Shown in pieces: positions 15,136 through 25,800 of a stretch of DNA of 64,000 nt. Each line of letters opens with the position of its first letter. The first letter of the stretch is position 1. This DNA comes from Bacteroidales bacterium (GTDB lineage: Bacteria > Bacteroidota > Bacteroidia > Bacteroidales > UBA932), in contig JAFTCB010000007.1 of the NCBI GenBank assembly GCA_017454905.1, positions 62,001-126,000 of the forward strand, read 5' to 3'. The position numbers were made by a program, and so were the translations under genes. The notes under the pieces are model-generated. The model was not told the DNA's origin. It did not search any database and worked only from the letters and a program-made list of their open reading frames with translations.

Positions 15136-18100
15136 ATGGCTGAAAAAGACAACAACTTGACGCCTCAGAAAACGGCTGTAGCCCCTCAGAAAAATGCGAC
15201 CGCTCCTCAAAAGACCGCTGTCTTTTCCCAAAAAACAGCGGTGTTTCCCCAAAAGACTGCGGCCGCTCCGCAGAAAACGGCTGCGGCGCCGCATATGCCC
15301 GGCATGGCCGCGCCCTCCGGTGGCGGCACTTATGCTCCCGGAGAAACAGTAAAAGTCGGCGGCAACAGCTATACCGTTGAGAAACTGATGGGCAGCGGGT
15401 CGGAAGGCGACATTTATATCGTTTCCGCTCACAAGCGGAAATATGCGCTCAAGTTGTGTCACCCCGGGTTCCATACCAATGTCAAGGTCATGCCCGCCAT
15501 GCAGAAGCTGAACGGGCAGGGCTACATCTCGGATATCGTGGATTACGGCGATGATTTTGAACTTCTGGAATACATCCCTGGCGGTAATGCCGCGTCAGCG
15601 GGGTTGAAGGGAAATGCCGAAGCCATCCTGATCATTGCGGCCAAGACCGCCATGTCCCTGTCCATGATCCATCAGGCCGGCGTCCTCCACAAGGATGTGA
15701 AACCGGCCAATATCCTTATCAAGGACAGCCGGATTTGGGACTGCGTCCTTTGTGATTTCGGCATCGCCGATAAGATCGATGTGGACGGCAGTTGTGTGAC
15801 CAAGCAGTTCCGAACCCCCATCTATGCGGCCCCGGAAGTCTATACGACGACCGTCACGCTCCCGGATGGGAACTATACGGAGTTGACCCCCAAGGCAGAT
15901 TTCTTCTCACTGGGCATGACCATCCTGTCCCTGTGGATGGGTGAGGAAGTGTTCGAGGCAAACGAGCCGGCCATGGCGATTGACAAGGTGAAAGGGCGGA
16001 TTGCCGTCCCGGCGGACATGCCGGATCCGCTCGCCAGGATCTGCCGGGGCCTGCTCATCAAGAACCCCGTCAAGCGCTGGGACTACGATGAGATCCTGCG
16101 AACCGTTAAGGGCGAGGACGTCCCGGTGGAAGAAGATGAGATCATCGAGGACCTCGGCATTACCTTCAATGCCTCCCGGCATCTGATGGCCAATACGCCG
16201 GAGGAACTGGCTCAATGTATGGTCGAGGACCAGGACCTGGCCGTCAAGTACCTCTATCGCGGACAGGTCGAGAAGTGGCTCAAACCCTATCCGGAACTGG
16301 CCCTCGAGATCCAGGAGATTGTGGAAACACGTTATCCCCAGGATCAGCAGATGGGCCTGCATGCCGCCGTCTATCTGTTGGATCCGACCTGGCCGCTCCG
16401 GCTGGTCGGCATCAACCGCGAAACAGGGGAAGAAGAGGAGCTTTCTGCCGTTACGATTAAGGATATCAGCAATTTCTGTCATCGGGCCATTCCGGATTCA
16501 GTTACGGCCAGTACGTTGTCTTCCGATGTTTTCGTGGAGTGGGTTCGTGCCCGCAACAAGACGCTGGCTGCGTCTTTGCCGGCCGAGAACGGGCAGACAT
16601 CCTGCTATATGCTGCGTGTGCAGACGATAGATCCGCTCTCGGATATCAACCTGCGAAACGACCCCGACGAGCCCGACTATGCGATGACTCAGGAAGGAAT
16701 CGGGCGTTTCCTGAACAAGGTGTACACCATTTTCTGGTCCCACTGCGAAGGCGATCCATCCAGGATCGACGGGGTGTGGAATCGCCCGGAACACGCTCCG
16801 ATGAACCGTATGATTCCCACAGCGGTCGTGGCGAACACTGCGGCTTGTTTCCTCTTTCCGGATCAGTACCACTACTTGACGGATTTTATGGCCACCAAGG
16901 GCCAGCGCTTCCAGCAGCAACGCTCCTGGGTCATGTACTGCACCGATTGGAACAGCGACGATAATCGCCGGAAAGCCGGGCCGAAAGACGCGGACTTCCA
17001 AGCTCAGGCCAGCTGGATGAAGGTGATCAAGGGTTTCGGCGTCACGCCGGAATACGAATTGGTGGATGTCGCCGAGAAGGTAACGACGCGGGATGAGCTC
17101 TTTTCCCACAAAAAGAAGGAGCTGGCCCATGAATTCTACCATCGGGGCCTGGCCGGTTGGCTCGCCGTGCAGCATCAGGAGAATCCCGATGCGGACCTCT
17201 CGGAAGAGTACGCCTACGAAGATCTGCTCCTGGATTATTTGGATGACATTGAGGAAATTGACGACAAGGCAATGCCCGTGGAGCGCTTCTACAAGGCGCA
17301 GGGCGAAGCGGACGATATTCTTTCCTCCGGCAAGGCCCGCATTCGCGGCCTCAGCGTCCGGAGTATGTTGCAGCATGTGTTGACCATCGTCTTTGCGATC
17401 CTGCCCGCCATCGTTCTGCTGGGCGTGCTGATCTTCTCCATTATTGACAACCCGGTCCTGGACACCTCCGGCATGCGGCTGGAACGCTTCTTCTGGCCGG
17501 TCGGCCTGATTGTGGCCGCCATCCTGTTCTTCGCTTCTGACAGCGAAGGATGCCTGATTCCATTAATCGGCGGAGCCATCGGTGCGGTCCTCGTCTTCCT
17601 GCTGGTCAAGTTCCTGGGTGCTTATATCCTGTATCTCTACGCTTTGATCGTGCTGGGTGCCCTGGTCTTCTTCAGCATCAAGACCATCTTCTTCCACAGC
17701 CAGTTCGCCCGGGACGCCCGGCGCTTCAACAAGCCGGGATTCGAAGAAAGGGTCCTGGAGCCGCTTTACTACGCCTTCAGTGACGAGACGAGATTCGACT
17801 CCTCCCTCAATGGTACGTTCGACGAATTCAAGATGGGCGCCTGGAAGAGCGATCTGAAGACGCGTCGCATCCACATGCTGATTTTCATCGGCGTCACCTG
17901 GGCGCTGGTTGCTTTCAGTCTGCTAATCCCCAAGAGCGAGCGCTTTGAGCGCTTCTCCGCGCCGTTCATTGAGAAGATCATGCCGGCGCGGCAGGCGACT
18001 GCGCAGCCGGACCTGCTGGAATTCGAGAGCCTGGAACCGGGCGCCCGGGGAGAAGAGGTGCTGGCTCTGCAGCGCTATCTCAAGGAGGCCGGCTATCTGC

Positions 18101-18270
18101 GGGGGACCGTGGACGGCGATTATGGCCGCGGAACGCAGGCGGCCGTGTCCGCGTTCCAGAAAGCCAATGGCCTGGAGGCGACGGGGCATGCTGACAAGGA
18201 AACGATACAAACTATCAACCGGCTGGCCGCCGAGGCTGCCCGGGAGGCTGAACAACAAAACAAGGAATAG
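15136..18270 (+). CDS. Membrane Ser/Thr protein kinase with peptidoglycan-binding C-terminus
   Basis: 1044 residues. Residues 9-52 are Thr-containing PQKTA-type repeats. The kinase domain (about 78-320) has a Gly loop GSGSEG (86-91), the ATP-site Lys106 in YALKL, a catalytic loop LHKDVKPANIL (Asp187; HKD instead of the usual HRD), DFG at 207-209 and APE at 232-234, so it should be active. A long cytoplasmic linker follows (320-740, no family recognised). About five transmembrane helices lie at 747-932, putting the C-terminus outside the cytoplasm. Residues about 966-1028 are a PG_binding_1 domain (GARGEEVLALQRYLKEAGYL, VDGDYGRGTQAAVSAFQ). It could sense the cell wall and signal inwards; that is inference. 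It is 3 nt before and 2 nt after its neighbours. Confidence 0.88.
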   Translation: MAEKDNNLTPQKTAVAPQKNATAPQKTAVFSQKTAVFPQKTAAAPQKTAAAPHMPGMAAPSGGGTYAPGETVKVGGNSYTVEKLMGSGSEGDIYIVSAHKRKYALKLCHPGFHTNVKVMPAMQKLNGQGYISDIVDYGDDFELLEYIPGGNAASAGLKGNAEAILIIAAKTAMSLSMIHQAGVLHKDVKPANILIKDSRIWDCVLCDFGIADKIDVDGSCVTKQFRTPIYAAPEVYTTTVTLPDGNYTELTPKADFFSLGMTILSLWMGEEVFEANEPAMAIDKVKGRIAVPADMPDPLARICRGLLIKNPVKRWDYDEILRTVKGEDVPVEEDEIIEDLGITFNASRHLMANTPEELAQCMVEDQDLAVKYLYRGQVEKWLKPYPELALEIQEIVETRYPQDQQMGLHAAVYLLDPTWPLRLVGINRETGEEEELSAVTIKDISNFCHRAIPDSVTASTLSSDVFVEWVRARNKTLAASLPAENGQTSCYMLRVQTIDPLSDINLRNDPDEPDYAMTQEGIGRFLNKVYTIFWSHCEGDPSRIDGVWNRPEHAPMNRMIPTAVVANTAACFLFPDQYHYLTDFMATKGQRFQQQRSWVMYCTDWNSDDNRRKAGPKDADFQAQASWMKVIKGFGVTPEYELVDVAEKVTTRDELFSHKKKELAHEFYHRGLAGWLAVQHQENPDADLSEEYAYEDLLLDYLDDIEEIDDKAMPVERFYKAQGEADDILSSGKARIRGLSVRSMLQHVLTIVFAILPAIVLLGVLIFSIIDNPVLDTSGMRLERFFWPVGLIVAAILFFASDSEGCLIPLIGGAIGAVLVFLLVKFLGAYILYLYALIVLGALVFFSIKTIFFHSQFARDARRFNKPGFEERVLEPLYYAFSDETRFDSSLNGTFDEFKMGAWKSDLKTRRIHMLIFIGVTWALVAFSLLIPKSERFERFSAPFIEKIMPARQATAQPDLLEFESLEPGARGEEVLALQRYLKEAGYLRGTVDGDYGRGTQAAVSAFQKANGLEATGHADKETIQTINRLAAEAAREAEQQNKE
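15160..15291 (+). repeat. Degenerate tandem repeat coding for PQKTA units in the kinase
   Basis: Six to seven in-frame units of about 21-24 bases encode PQKTAV, PQKNAT, PQKTAV, SQKTAV, PQKTAA and PQKTAA. The units differ at third positions, so this is an old protein repeat rather than a recent slippage product. Five Thr residues in the same context could be autophosphorylation sites for the FHA protein of the same operon (inference). Confidence 0.8.
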
Positions 18271-18272
18271 TC

Positions 18273-21200
18273 ATGGTCTGTAAACAATGCGGGAAAGATA
18301 ACCGTCCGGAAGCGAAATACTGTCGCTTCTGCGGCGAGCGGTTGGAGGTAAAAGCGTCCTCCCAGAAGGGCCTGATCGGCAAGGACAACATCGTCCCTTT
18401 GCTGGAGGAACTCGACCGGAAACTCATCGTGGCCCAGCGCTTTGCCAGCAATGGCACGAAGATCGGCATGGACTGCCTCGTCCTGGGAGACAGTGGAACC
18501 GGCAAGACTTTCGTCGCGGACATCATCACCCGCAAGATGATGGATGCCGGAATCGTGAAGGTGCCGCCGAAGAAGGTTGACGCCGCTGACTGGGGCGATT
18601 TCTGCAAGGAGTTTGACAAGAATGTCGCGGCGCTCAAGGATGGTATCCTGCTGATTACCAACGCACAGAAGCTCCTGCCTACGGACAAGGCTTCGAATGT
18701 AAATCAGTTGGACAAGCTCTTCACGCGCATGCGTGGAACGGAAGGCGCTCCAATAGTGGTCCTGTGCGGCCTGCTGAACGAGATGAGCAAATTCCTGGAG
18801 AATAACAAGGATGTTGCACGCCTTTTCGAGCTGGAGTTCAACCTGACGGCCTTCGGCACGCCGGAGCTGACGGAGCTCACTTTGTCTATCCTTCAGGAAA
18901 CATATAAATTGGACGCCTCGGAGGGGCTTCCTGACATCCTTGCGAGCCATTTCCAGTGGTTTATGCGTCAGCCGGATCTGAGTCATCTCAACGGCCACCT
19001 GGCCGAGAAGGTCGCGGAGAACCTCTCCGTCAAGGCAGCCCTGCGCGGCAGGAATACCGTGACGGAAGAAGATGTCCCTGCCGGTGAGCGTTTTACGCCC
19101 AAGTCAGAAGAGGAAATCCTGGCTGAACTGAACAACTACATCGGCCTGCAAAGCGTCAAGGATAAGATTCTCGAAATTGTCCGGAATGTGAAGACCCGCA
19201 AGAAAAATGGTGTGAAGGCCAATAGCCTGCTCACGGACCACTATCTCTTCACCGGCAATCCGGGGACCGGCAAGACCACTTTCGCCCGCAAGCTCGGCGA
19301 AGTGCTCGGCACGATCGGCGCCCTGCCCACGGGACAGTTCGTGGAAGTGTCCGCCAAGGATTTCATCGGGCAGGTGGTCGGGGACACGGAGGCGAACGTG
19401 AAGCGTTATGTCAACAAGGCCATCGGCGGCGTGCTTTTCATCGATGAGGCCTATGCACTCACCCAGGGTACCTCGGCCGGCGACGGCGGCAGTTTCGGCA
19501 TGGACGCCATCAATACGCTGCTTACCCTGCTGGAGAACCGGCGTGGCGAATTCGTTTGCATCATGGCGGGTTATACCAAGGAGATGAACGAGTTCGTGCG
19601 CAAGAATCCCGGCATCCCGTCCCGCTGCAACGTGACCATCGAATTCCCGGACTACAACGCTCGCGAGCTGGAGCAGGTCTTCCGTATGCAGCTCCTCCGA
19701 AACGATGAGAAAGTGGAATATACCTTGGACGCTACGGCGGAAGAGATGCTCCCCAAGGTCTTCGACCGCATGTATGCCAGACGCATTGACACCTTCGGTA
19801 ACGCCCGCGCGGTGCGAAACCTGTTCTCTGAGGCCGTAGGACGCCACAATGCCCGCGGCTGCGGAGACAATATTCTCAGCTATTCCGATATCGTGGGCGA
19901 GGAAATGACCGGCGAGATCTCCGTTGAGGACATCATGAAGGAGCTGGACGGCCTGGTGGGTATGAAGTCCGTCAAGGACGCGATCCGCCGCATCGCCAAC
20001 GAAATGGCCGTCCAGAAACGACTCATTGAGCTGGGCGAAAGCGCAGAGGGCCTCACCAAGTTCAATTTCGTGCTGACCGGTAATCCCGGCACCGGCAAGA
20101 CCACGGTGGCTCGCATGATGGGCAAGATCTTTAAGGCGATGGGGATTCTCTCTACCGACCGGGTCACTGAAAAGACCCCCAAGTCCATCCTTTCCCAGTA
20201 CCAGAACCAGAGTGCGCAGAACATGAACGACGCCATCACGGAAGCCATGGGCGGCGTGCTCTTCCTGGATGAAGCCTACGACATTGATCCGAAGGATGCT
20301 GCCGGCCAGAGTGTCAGCAGGGAGGGCAATGAAGCCATCCAGGCCTTGCTGACCCGCATGGAGAACGAGGCTGGCAAGTTTGTTGTGGTTTGTGCCGGTT
20401 ACCCCAAGGAGATGGAAGACTTCATGAATTCAAACCCCGGCCTGCGAAGCCGTTTCTCGCATTTCATCCACATTGACGACTACTCGGCCGACGAACTGCT
20501 GGAAATCTTCGAGCGCGCCGCCAAGGGCAAGAGTTACAACTTTACGCTTGCCAACGATGAAGTGCGCGCACGCGTGCTCCGCATGTTCCAGAACATGGTG
20601 GCCATGAAGGACGCGAAATTCGGCAATGCCCGGGAGGCCATGAAAAAGCTGGCGGAGACCAAAACGAATATCTACAACCGTATCAAGGCGCTCCCGCAGG
20701 ACCAGTGGACGCCGGAGAACATCCATTCGGTGTTCCTGGAGGATGTCCCTTACGAGGAGCCCAAGAAGATCTCCGTGGACGAGTGCCTGGAGGAACTCAA
20801 CAAACTTATCGGCCTGGAGGGCGTGAAGTCCTCGCTCACCAAGCTGGCGCACACCATCAACAACGAGATCGAGAGCGCCCGGCTGGAGAACCGCCGTCCG
20901 GAGATCCCGCTGGGACATTATCTGTTCCTAGGCAATCCCGGCACCGGCAAAACCACCGTGGCGCATCTGATGGGCAAGATCCTGTATTCCATGGGCGCCC
21001 TGCCGAGCCCTTATGTCAAGGAAGTGGGGAAGGCCGACCTGGTCGGCCGTTTCGTCGGCGACACGGAGGCAATCACTTCGCATGTGATCGACTCGGCCAT
21101 GGGCGGCATTCTGTTCATCGACGAGGCCTACCAACTGATGACCGACCAGTTCGGGCAGGCGGCGCTGGAGACGCTCCTGACCCGCTTGGAGAACGACCGG

Positions 21201-21578
21201 GGCAAGTTCGTCTGCATCGCCGCGGGCTATTCTCACGAGATGCAGGCCTTCATCAACGGCAACAGCGGTATTCCGTCGCGCTTCCCTCAGCGGAACTGGA
21301 TCACCTTCGAAGATTACGATCCGGAAGAGCTCTTCCAGATTTTCATGATCTATGCCCGCAAGGGCGGATACACCCTCGATCCGATGGCGGAAACCGCCGT
21401 GCAGGCCAAATTCACGATGATGTACAAAAATCGCGGCCGGACCTTCGGCAACGGCCGCGAGGCCCGCAACCTCTTTGACGAGGTCAAGAGCAATCTGGCG
21501 GCCCGTCTGGCCGACGACGGGCAGACGCATACCCCGGAAGAACGTAAAACCATTATGATGGAGGACGTTACGCTATGA
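18273..21578 (+). CDS. Zinc ribbon plus four tandem AAA+ modules (CbbX/SpoVK-like)
   Basis: 1101 residues. An N-terminal zinc ribbon (CKQCG and CRFCG, residues 3-22) is followed by four ATPase modules. Module 1 has a Walker A (GDSGTGKT, 72-79) but a Walker B without the acidic pair (GILLITNAQK), so it may bind without hydrolysing. Modules 2-4 have Walker A loops at 328-336, 603-611 and 887-895 (GNPGTGKTT) and Walker B as GGVLFIDEAYAL, GGVLFLDEAYDI and GGILFIDEAYQL, with SRF/SRC-type sensor regions. They resemble the CbbX/SpoVK AAA branch, which remodels proteins as ring assemblies. Three such active modules plus one degenerate one in a single chain is unusual. The stop overlaps the next start (ATGA). 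Confidence 0.88.
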   Translation: MVCKQCGKDNRPEAKYCRFCGERLEVKASSQKGLIGKDNIVPLLEELDRKLIVAQRFASNGTKIGMDCLVLGDSGTGKTFVADIITRKMMDAGIVKVPPKKVDAADWGDFCKEFDKNVAALKDGILLITNAQKLLPTDKASNVNQLDKLFTRMRGTEGAPIVVLCGLLNEMSKFLENNKDVARLFELEFNLTAFGTPELTELTLSILQETYKLDASEGLPDILASHFQWFMRQPDLSHLNGHLAEKVAENLSVKAALRGRNTVTEEDVPAGERFTPKSEEEILAELNNYIGLQSVKDKILEIVRNVKTRKKNGVKANSLLTDHYLFTGNPGTGKTTFARKLGEVLGTIGALPTGQFVEVSAKDFIGQVVGDTEANVKRYVNKAIGGVLFIDEAYALTQGTSAGDGGSFGMDAINTLLTLLENRRGEFVCIMAGYTKEMNEFVRKNPGIPSRCNVTIEFPDYNARELEQVFRMQLLRNDEKVEYTLDATAEEMLPKVFDRMYARRIDTFGNARAVRNLFSEAVGRHNARGCGDNILSYSDIVGEEMTGEISVEDIMKELDGLVGMKSVKDAIRRIANEMAVQKRLIELGESAEGLTKFNFVLTGNPGTGKTTVARMMGKIFKAMGILSTDRVTEKTPKSILSQYQNQSAQNMNDAITEAMGGVLFLDEAYDIDPKDAAGQSVSREGNEAIQALLTRMENEAGKFVVVCAGYPKEMEDFMNSNPGLRSRFSHFIHIDDYSADELLEIFERAAKGKSYNFTLANDEVRARVLRMFQNMVAMKDAKFGNAREAMKKLAETKTNIYNRIKALPQDQWTPENIHSVFLEDVPYEEPKKISVDECLEELNKLIGLEGVKSSLTKLAHTINNEIESARLENRRPEIPLGHYLFLGNPGTGKTTVAHLMGKILYSMGALPSPYVKEVGKADLVGRFVGDTEAITSHVIDSAMGGILFIDEAYQLMTDQFGQAALETLLTRLENDRGKFVCIAAGYSHEMQAFINGNSGIPSRFPQRNWITFEDYDPEELFQIFMIYARKGGYTLDPMAETAVQAKFTMMYKNRGRTFGNGREARNLFDEVKSNLAARLADDGQTHTPEERKTIMMEDVTL

Positions 21579-22132
21579 TTCAGTGTCCCGAATGCAGAAA
21601 CATGATTCCCGACGACAGCGCCTTTTGCGACCAGTGCGGGAAAGAATTGAAATGGTGCCCGACCTGCAAGCGGCCCAAGCGCGGCACGGAATGTCCGGTC
21701 TGCGGCAGCGACTTGATTCCCGGGCGGAAATACCTGGCCGGGGGAGCCACCGTGGAGCAGAAGCCTGCTGCGGCGTCGTCCACCATCCAGGAGAAGCCGG
21801 CCCCGGAGACGCCCGCCGGCCCCAGGTCCCAGGCGACGGCGGTCCAGGCATCCGGCGGACCGACCCGTCTGGTCGGAAACGGCTGGTCGCTCCCGCTCCA
21901 GCCCGGCGGCTTCGGCCGGCGGGGCGGCATCTGGCCGGAACTGGCCAGCTGCCAGTATGTATCCGGCAGCCACGGAGAAATCAGCCGCGGCTCGGATGGC
22001 TGGATCCTTGTCGACATCGGCTCTACCAACGGCACTTTCGTGAACGGTCAGCGCCTGGAATCCGGCCGAGGATTTCCTCTGAAGAAAGGAGACCGTGTCC
22101 GCATTGCAACCCTTGATTTCACTGTAGAATGA
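21575..22132 (+). CDS. Zinc-ribbon/FHA domain protein
   Basis: A 185-residue protein with two N-terminal zinc ribbons (CPEC, CDQCG, CPTC, CPVCG; residues 4-48), a Pro/Ala-rich linker (about 55-90) and a C-terminal FHA domain (about 98-185) with the conserved GRRGGIWPE, SGSHGEISR and DIGSTNGTFVNGQRL strands, including the Ser and Asn that contact phosphothreonine. FHA domains read pThr, so it probably docks on the kinase encoded upstream or its targets. Both the start and the stop overlap neighbouring genes by 4 nt (ATGA), implying coupled translation with the AAA+ and PP2C genes. Confidence 0.88.
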   Translation: MIQCPECRNMIPDDSAFCDQCGKELKWCPTCKRPKRGTECPVCGSDLIPGRKYLAGGATVEQKPAAASSTIQEKPAPETPAGPRSQATAVQASGGPTRLVGNGWSLPLQPGGFGRRGGIWPELASCQYVSGSHGEISRGSDGWILVDIGSTNGTFVNGQRLESGRGFPLKKGDRVRIATLDFTVE

Positions 22133-22863
22133 AACTCGATATCCAGGCCATCTGCCACAAAGGTCTTGTGCGGGATAACAACGAGGATGCGCTGTCCGTC
22201 GGCGGTGTGATCCTGCGCGATGACGCCACCAACCTGGTGGTCACCATATCTCCCGAAGGCTTCTTCTACCTGCTGGTCGCCGATGGCATGGGCGGCCATG
22301 AGCACGGGGAAGTGGCCAGCCGCTTCGCCCTGGAGGAGATGGAAGAGCAACTGTCGCTGCACCAGATCCAGCCGGACAGTTTCGAAGACGATGCACGCGA
22401 AGCGGCGCACTACATCGCCGTGAAGCTCAACCGTACCGCCGCCGATCAGAGCCAGGCGCTTCCGATGGGCTGCACGCTCACGGGCGTGGTCTGGCACTAC
22501 GGCCGAACCTGGCTGCTGAACGCGGGCGACAGCCGGACCTACCGCTTCCGGGGCGGCATGCTCCGCCAGCTGACGACCGACGAAACGGAGCGCGGCTACA
22601 CCGGTGATCCGACGGCGAGCAAACTGCTGCTGAATTGCTTGGGCGGTGGCACTGAAGGCCACCTGGCCGTAAACTCCCTGGACGGGAAACTGCTCGAAGG
22701 AGACGTGCTGCTGGTCTGCTCCGACGGACTCTGCGACATGGTTCCGGACGAGACGATCGAAACGGCGCTTGCGGACGGAGCCGGTGCGGAGGATCTTCTC
22801 CGGATGGCCTGCGATGCGGGCGGTGTCGACAACATCTCCATTATCTTGGCTAAAATTCTGTAA
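22129..22863 (+). CDS. PP2C-family protein phosphatase
   Basis: A 244-residue PP2C/PPM phosphatase that removes phosphate from Ser/Thr residues using two metal ions. Motifs seen: RDNNEDAL near the start, VADGMGGHEHGEVAS (metal-binding Asp and the GG pair), AGDSRTYRFRGG, SDGLCDMVPDE and GGVDNISIILAKI at the end (last metal-binding Asp). No membrane segment. Coupled with the FHA gene by ATGA overlap and 3 nt from the DUF4062 gene, it is the evident counter-enzyme of the kinase at 15136. Confidence 0.93.
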   Translation: MKLDIQAICHKGLVRDNNEDALSVGGVILRDDATNLVVTISPEGFFYLLVADGMGGHEHGEVASRFALEEMEEQLSLHQIQPDSFEDDAREAAHYIAVKLNRTAADQSQALPMGCTLTGVVWHYGRTWLLNAGDSRTYRFRGGMLRQLTTDETERGYTGDPTASKLLLNCLGGGTEGHLAVNSLDGKLLEGDVLLVCSDGLCDMVPDETIETALADGAGAEDLLRMACDAGGVDNISIILAKIL

Positions 22864-22866
22864 ACG

Positions 22867-25800
22867 ATGAGTACATCAAGTCCCTCTGGCTGGCGCCGAT
22901 ACAACATTTTCATTTCGTCCACGTTCAAGGACATGGACTTCGAGCGGGACATCATCAAGTTCCGCATCATCCCGGCCCTGAACCGTCGTTTCCGCGACCG
23001 GCGGGTCGAGCTCCAGGCCATCGATCTCCGCCTGGGCGTGAACACCTCGGACATGACCGAGGCGGAGAGCGAGCGCAAGGTGCTTTCCGTGTGCACCTCC
23101 TGTATCGACAGCGCCCGGCCTTTCTTCATCGGACTGATCGGCAAACGCTACGGCTGGATCCCGCCCATGGAGCGCTGGCAGGAGTTTACCGCCAAACTCT
23201 CGGACGAGGAGCAGGCGCTGCTGGCCGGTACGGCCGGGTGCAGCGTGACGGAGATGGAAATCGTCTACGGCGCCCTCTCGCAAGAGAGTTTCGATACATC
23301 CCACGTCCTGTTCTACCTGCGGGATGACAGTTCCTACGAGGGACTGCCGGAAGATTTGCTGCCGGCCTTCTGCGACAGCGATCCGGACCTCCTCCGGAAG
23401 CTGGATGCGCTCAAGGACAAGGTCCGCCGGCTCTTCGGCGCGATGGGCGGCGAGGACGACCGCTGCACGCCGTATAGACTGGCTTGGCGCGACGGCCACT
23501 TCGAGGGGGAAGACTTTGAACGGGTTGTGACGGAGCAGCTGGCCCTGCAGATAGAGCTGGAGACCGCCCGGGAGGAGGAAGCCGGTGCTGCAAGCTGGTG
23601 GGTGCAGGAGAAGGAGCTGGAAGAATCCACGTTGTTGCGCCTGCTGCCGGGTTCGGTGGAAACCTCCCTGGCTCAGGATCCCGACGAGAAAAAGAGCGAA
23701 GAAGAGGATTCCTCCGACCGGGTGGCCTGGTATGTACCGGGCATAGGCGCCAGTACGCACATGGCACAGGAATATGCCAGCTGGGACGAAGATGCGGATG
23801 TGGTGCGGCTGCTGGCCGTGTTCGGCCTGTCGGAATACAGCAATGCCATGCGTCCGGTACTGGCTCGCTGGATCCATGAGCTCGCGCTGGTCACGGGTCG
23901 GGAGGAGATCCCGGACGACGACCTGTTGCTGGGCAAATTGCCTGAGACGGAGTTAAATGCCCTGTTCGCTTCGCTCGTACAGGAAGTTCGCGACGCAGAC
24001 AAATATATCTACATTTTCCTCGACGACGTCGAGGCCCTCGAGACAACGGCAGCCAAGGACCTGTACATGCCCTGGCTTGACCGGGTGGCGGATCAGGTGA
24101 ACATCCTGGTGAACCTGCAGGATGAGAGCGAGGCCCGCACGAAATTCCTCTCGGCGCACGCATACCCGGCCCGGTTGATGGTGCCCGGCATCGTGGATTC
24201 GGAGGATGCGGAGGCGCTGATTTCCCGCTATGAGAAGACGTATTTCCTGGAATTGCCCGCAGCCGTCCGGAAGGCCATGCTGGATGCGGCGGAAGGTGAT
24301 CATGATTGCCTGTTGCCGATCAAGGTACATAGTGTCTTCCGTCTTTTCGAATCCCTCACCCAGGAGGATTTCAAGCGGATCCGCGCCAGCGACGGCAGCC
24401 AGATCGACGCCATCAACGGCTATCTCGAAGAGATCTGGGGTGAGATGCCGGATACCCCTTACGACCTGATGACCCATATGGTCAACAATATTCTCTACAA
24501 CCTCGGGCTGGGGGAGCAGATGCGCCAGGCTTTCTGGTACATTGCTGCGGCCCCGGGAGGTCTCCGGGAGAGCGATATCGCCCATTTTGCCGGGGAGGAC
24601 TGGGATGTGGTCCAGTTCTACCGGGCGATGAATTTCCTGCAGGATTTCTTCTACGAGGACCGGACCCGCCATCTGTGGCGCGCAAAATACATCACGCAGG
24701 CTGAAGACGGCCTGCAGAAGCGCCAGAAGGAGATTTCGTCCTATCTGCTGACGCTGGATCCCGCAGATTCCCTGCGGGAGACGATGGGCCTGTATTACGC
24801 GCTCAAGAGCGGCGATCCCGGGCATTTCCCGTCCTATCTGGTCGAAGGAGACTATATTCACGGCCAACAGATAAAAGACTTGCTGCGTTTCTACAGTCCC
24901 CAGGTCCGCCAGTTGGCACGGGAGGGCTTTTTCGACAGCCCGGATTTTGAACAATACTGTCGGGCGCTGACGCCTTCCGTCAGGTTGCAATTGTTCTTGG
25001 ATATCTTGACCGGGATGTCAGACCTGCAGGAAGAGTTGCATCTGCTGACTAAACGGATGGGAGAGTGGCTGGAAGATGTCCGTTTGGATGACCTGTCGGT
25101 CATGGATGCGTTTACCTATGCGTCCATCCTGGCTATGCCCCAGGATTCAATACCCCATCTGGAACTGGCGCTGAAGGCGGCGCGACGCTGCGCAGAAGAG
25201 GGTTTTGAAACCGCGCAGCAGTTGGTTTCCGGCGTGTCCGCCCCCCTGTTGGCCCTGTACAAGAAGAAAGGACAGCAGTCCAAGGCGAGAATTCTCCGCA
25301 AGGAGATGGACGAAGCGGAAGGTGCTCAGACCAGCCTGAAAGCGCGGTATATGGCACTGATTCGCATTATCCACGAAGCCAGGAGCCGCCGCGGGCTGTT
25401 CCGCAGAAAGGACGCGGATCTTTCGCTGCTCGACAGTTTCTTTGATAAATACTATGCTATTTGTCAGGATTTAGACACGGGCAAGGAGAGTTTCGAAGCT
25501 TTCTTCATGTCCACCCAACTGATGATGATGGCGTTGGATGTGCTGCAGGAGGAGAAGGCATATGATCGTTTTCTGGAAGAGTGGGTCCGCTTCGAACCCT
25601 GGATGGAGTCGCTTTATGAGATGGACAGTTTCTTCAGCTACAAGCCTTGTGTGGAACGCTTCTTAGATTACAACTCTGCTTTATTTTTGGTTCTCTCCAA
25701 TATGAAACCGTCCGGAAACCGGAAAGACCTGTTGGCGCAAATGCTTGATTTCACTTCGCAGGCGTGTTTCAGCGCTGTCGACCGACTGAAGGAACTGGAT

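Noticed and set aside
15160-15291. CRISPR-like or minisatellite array
   Set aside because: The repeats are in frame, short, degenerate at third positions and encode a protein repeat; there are no spacers.
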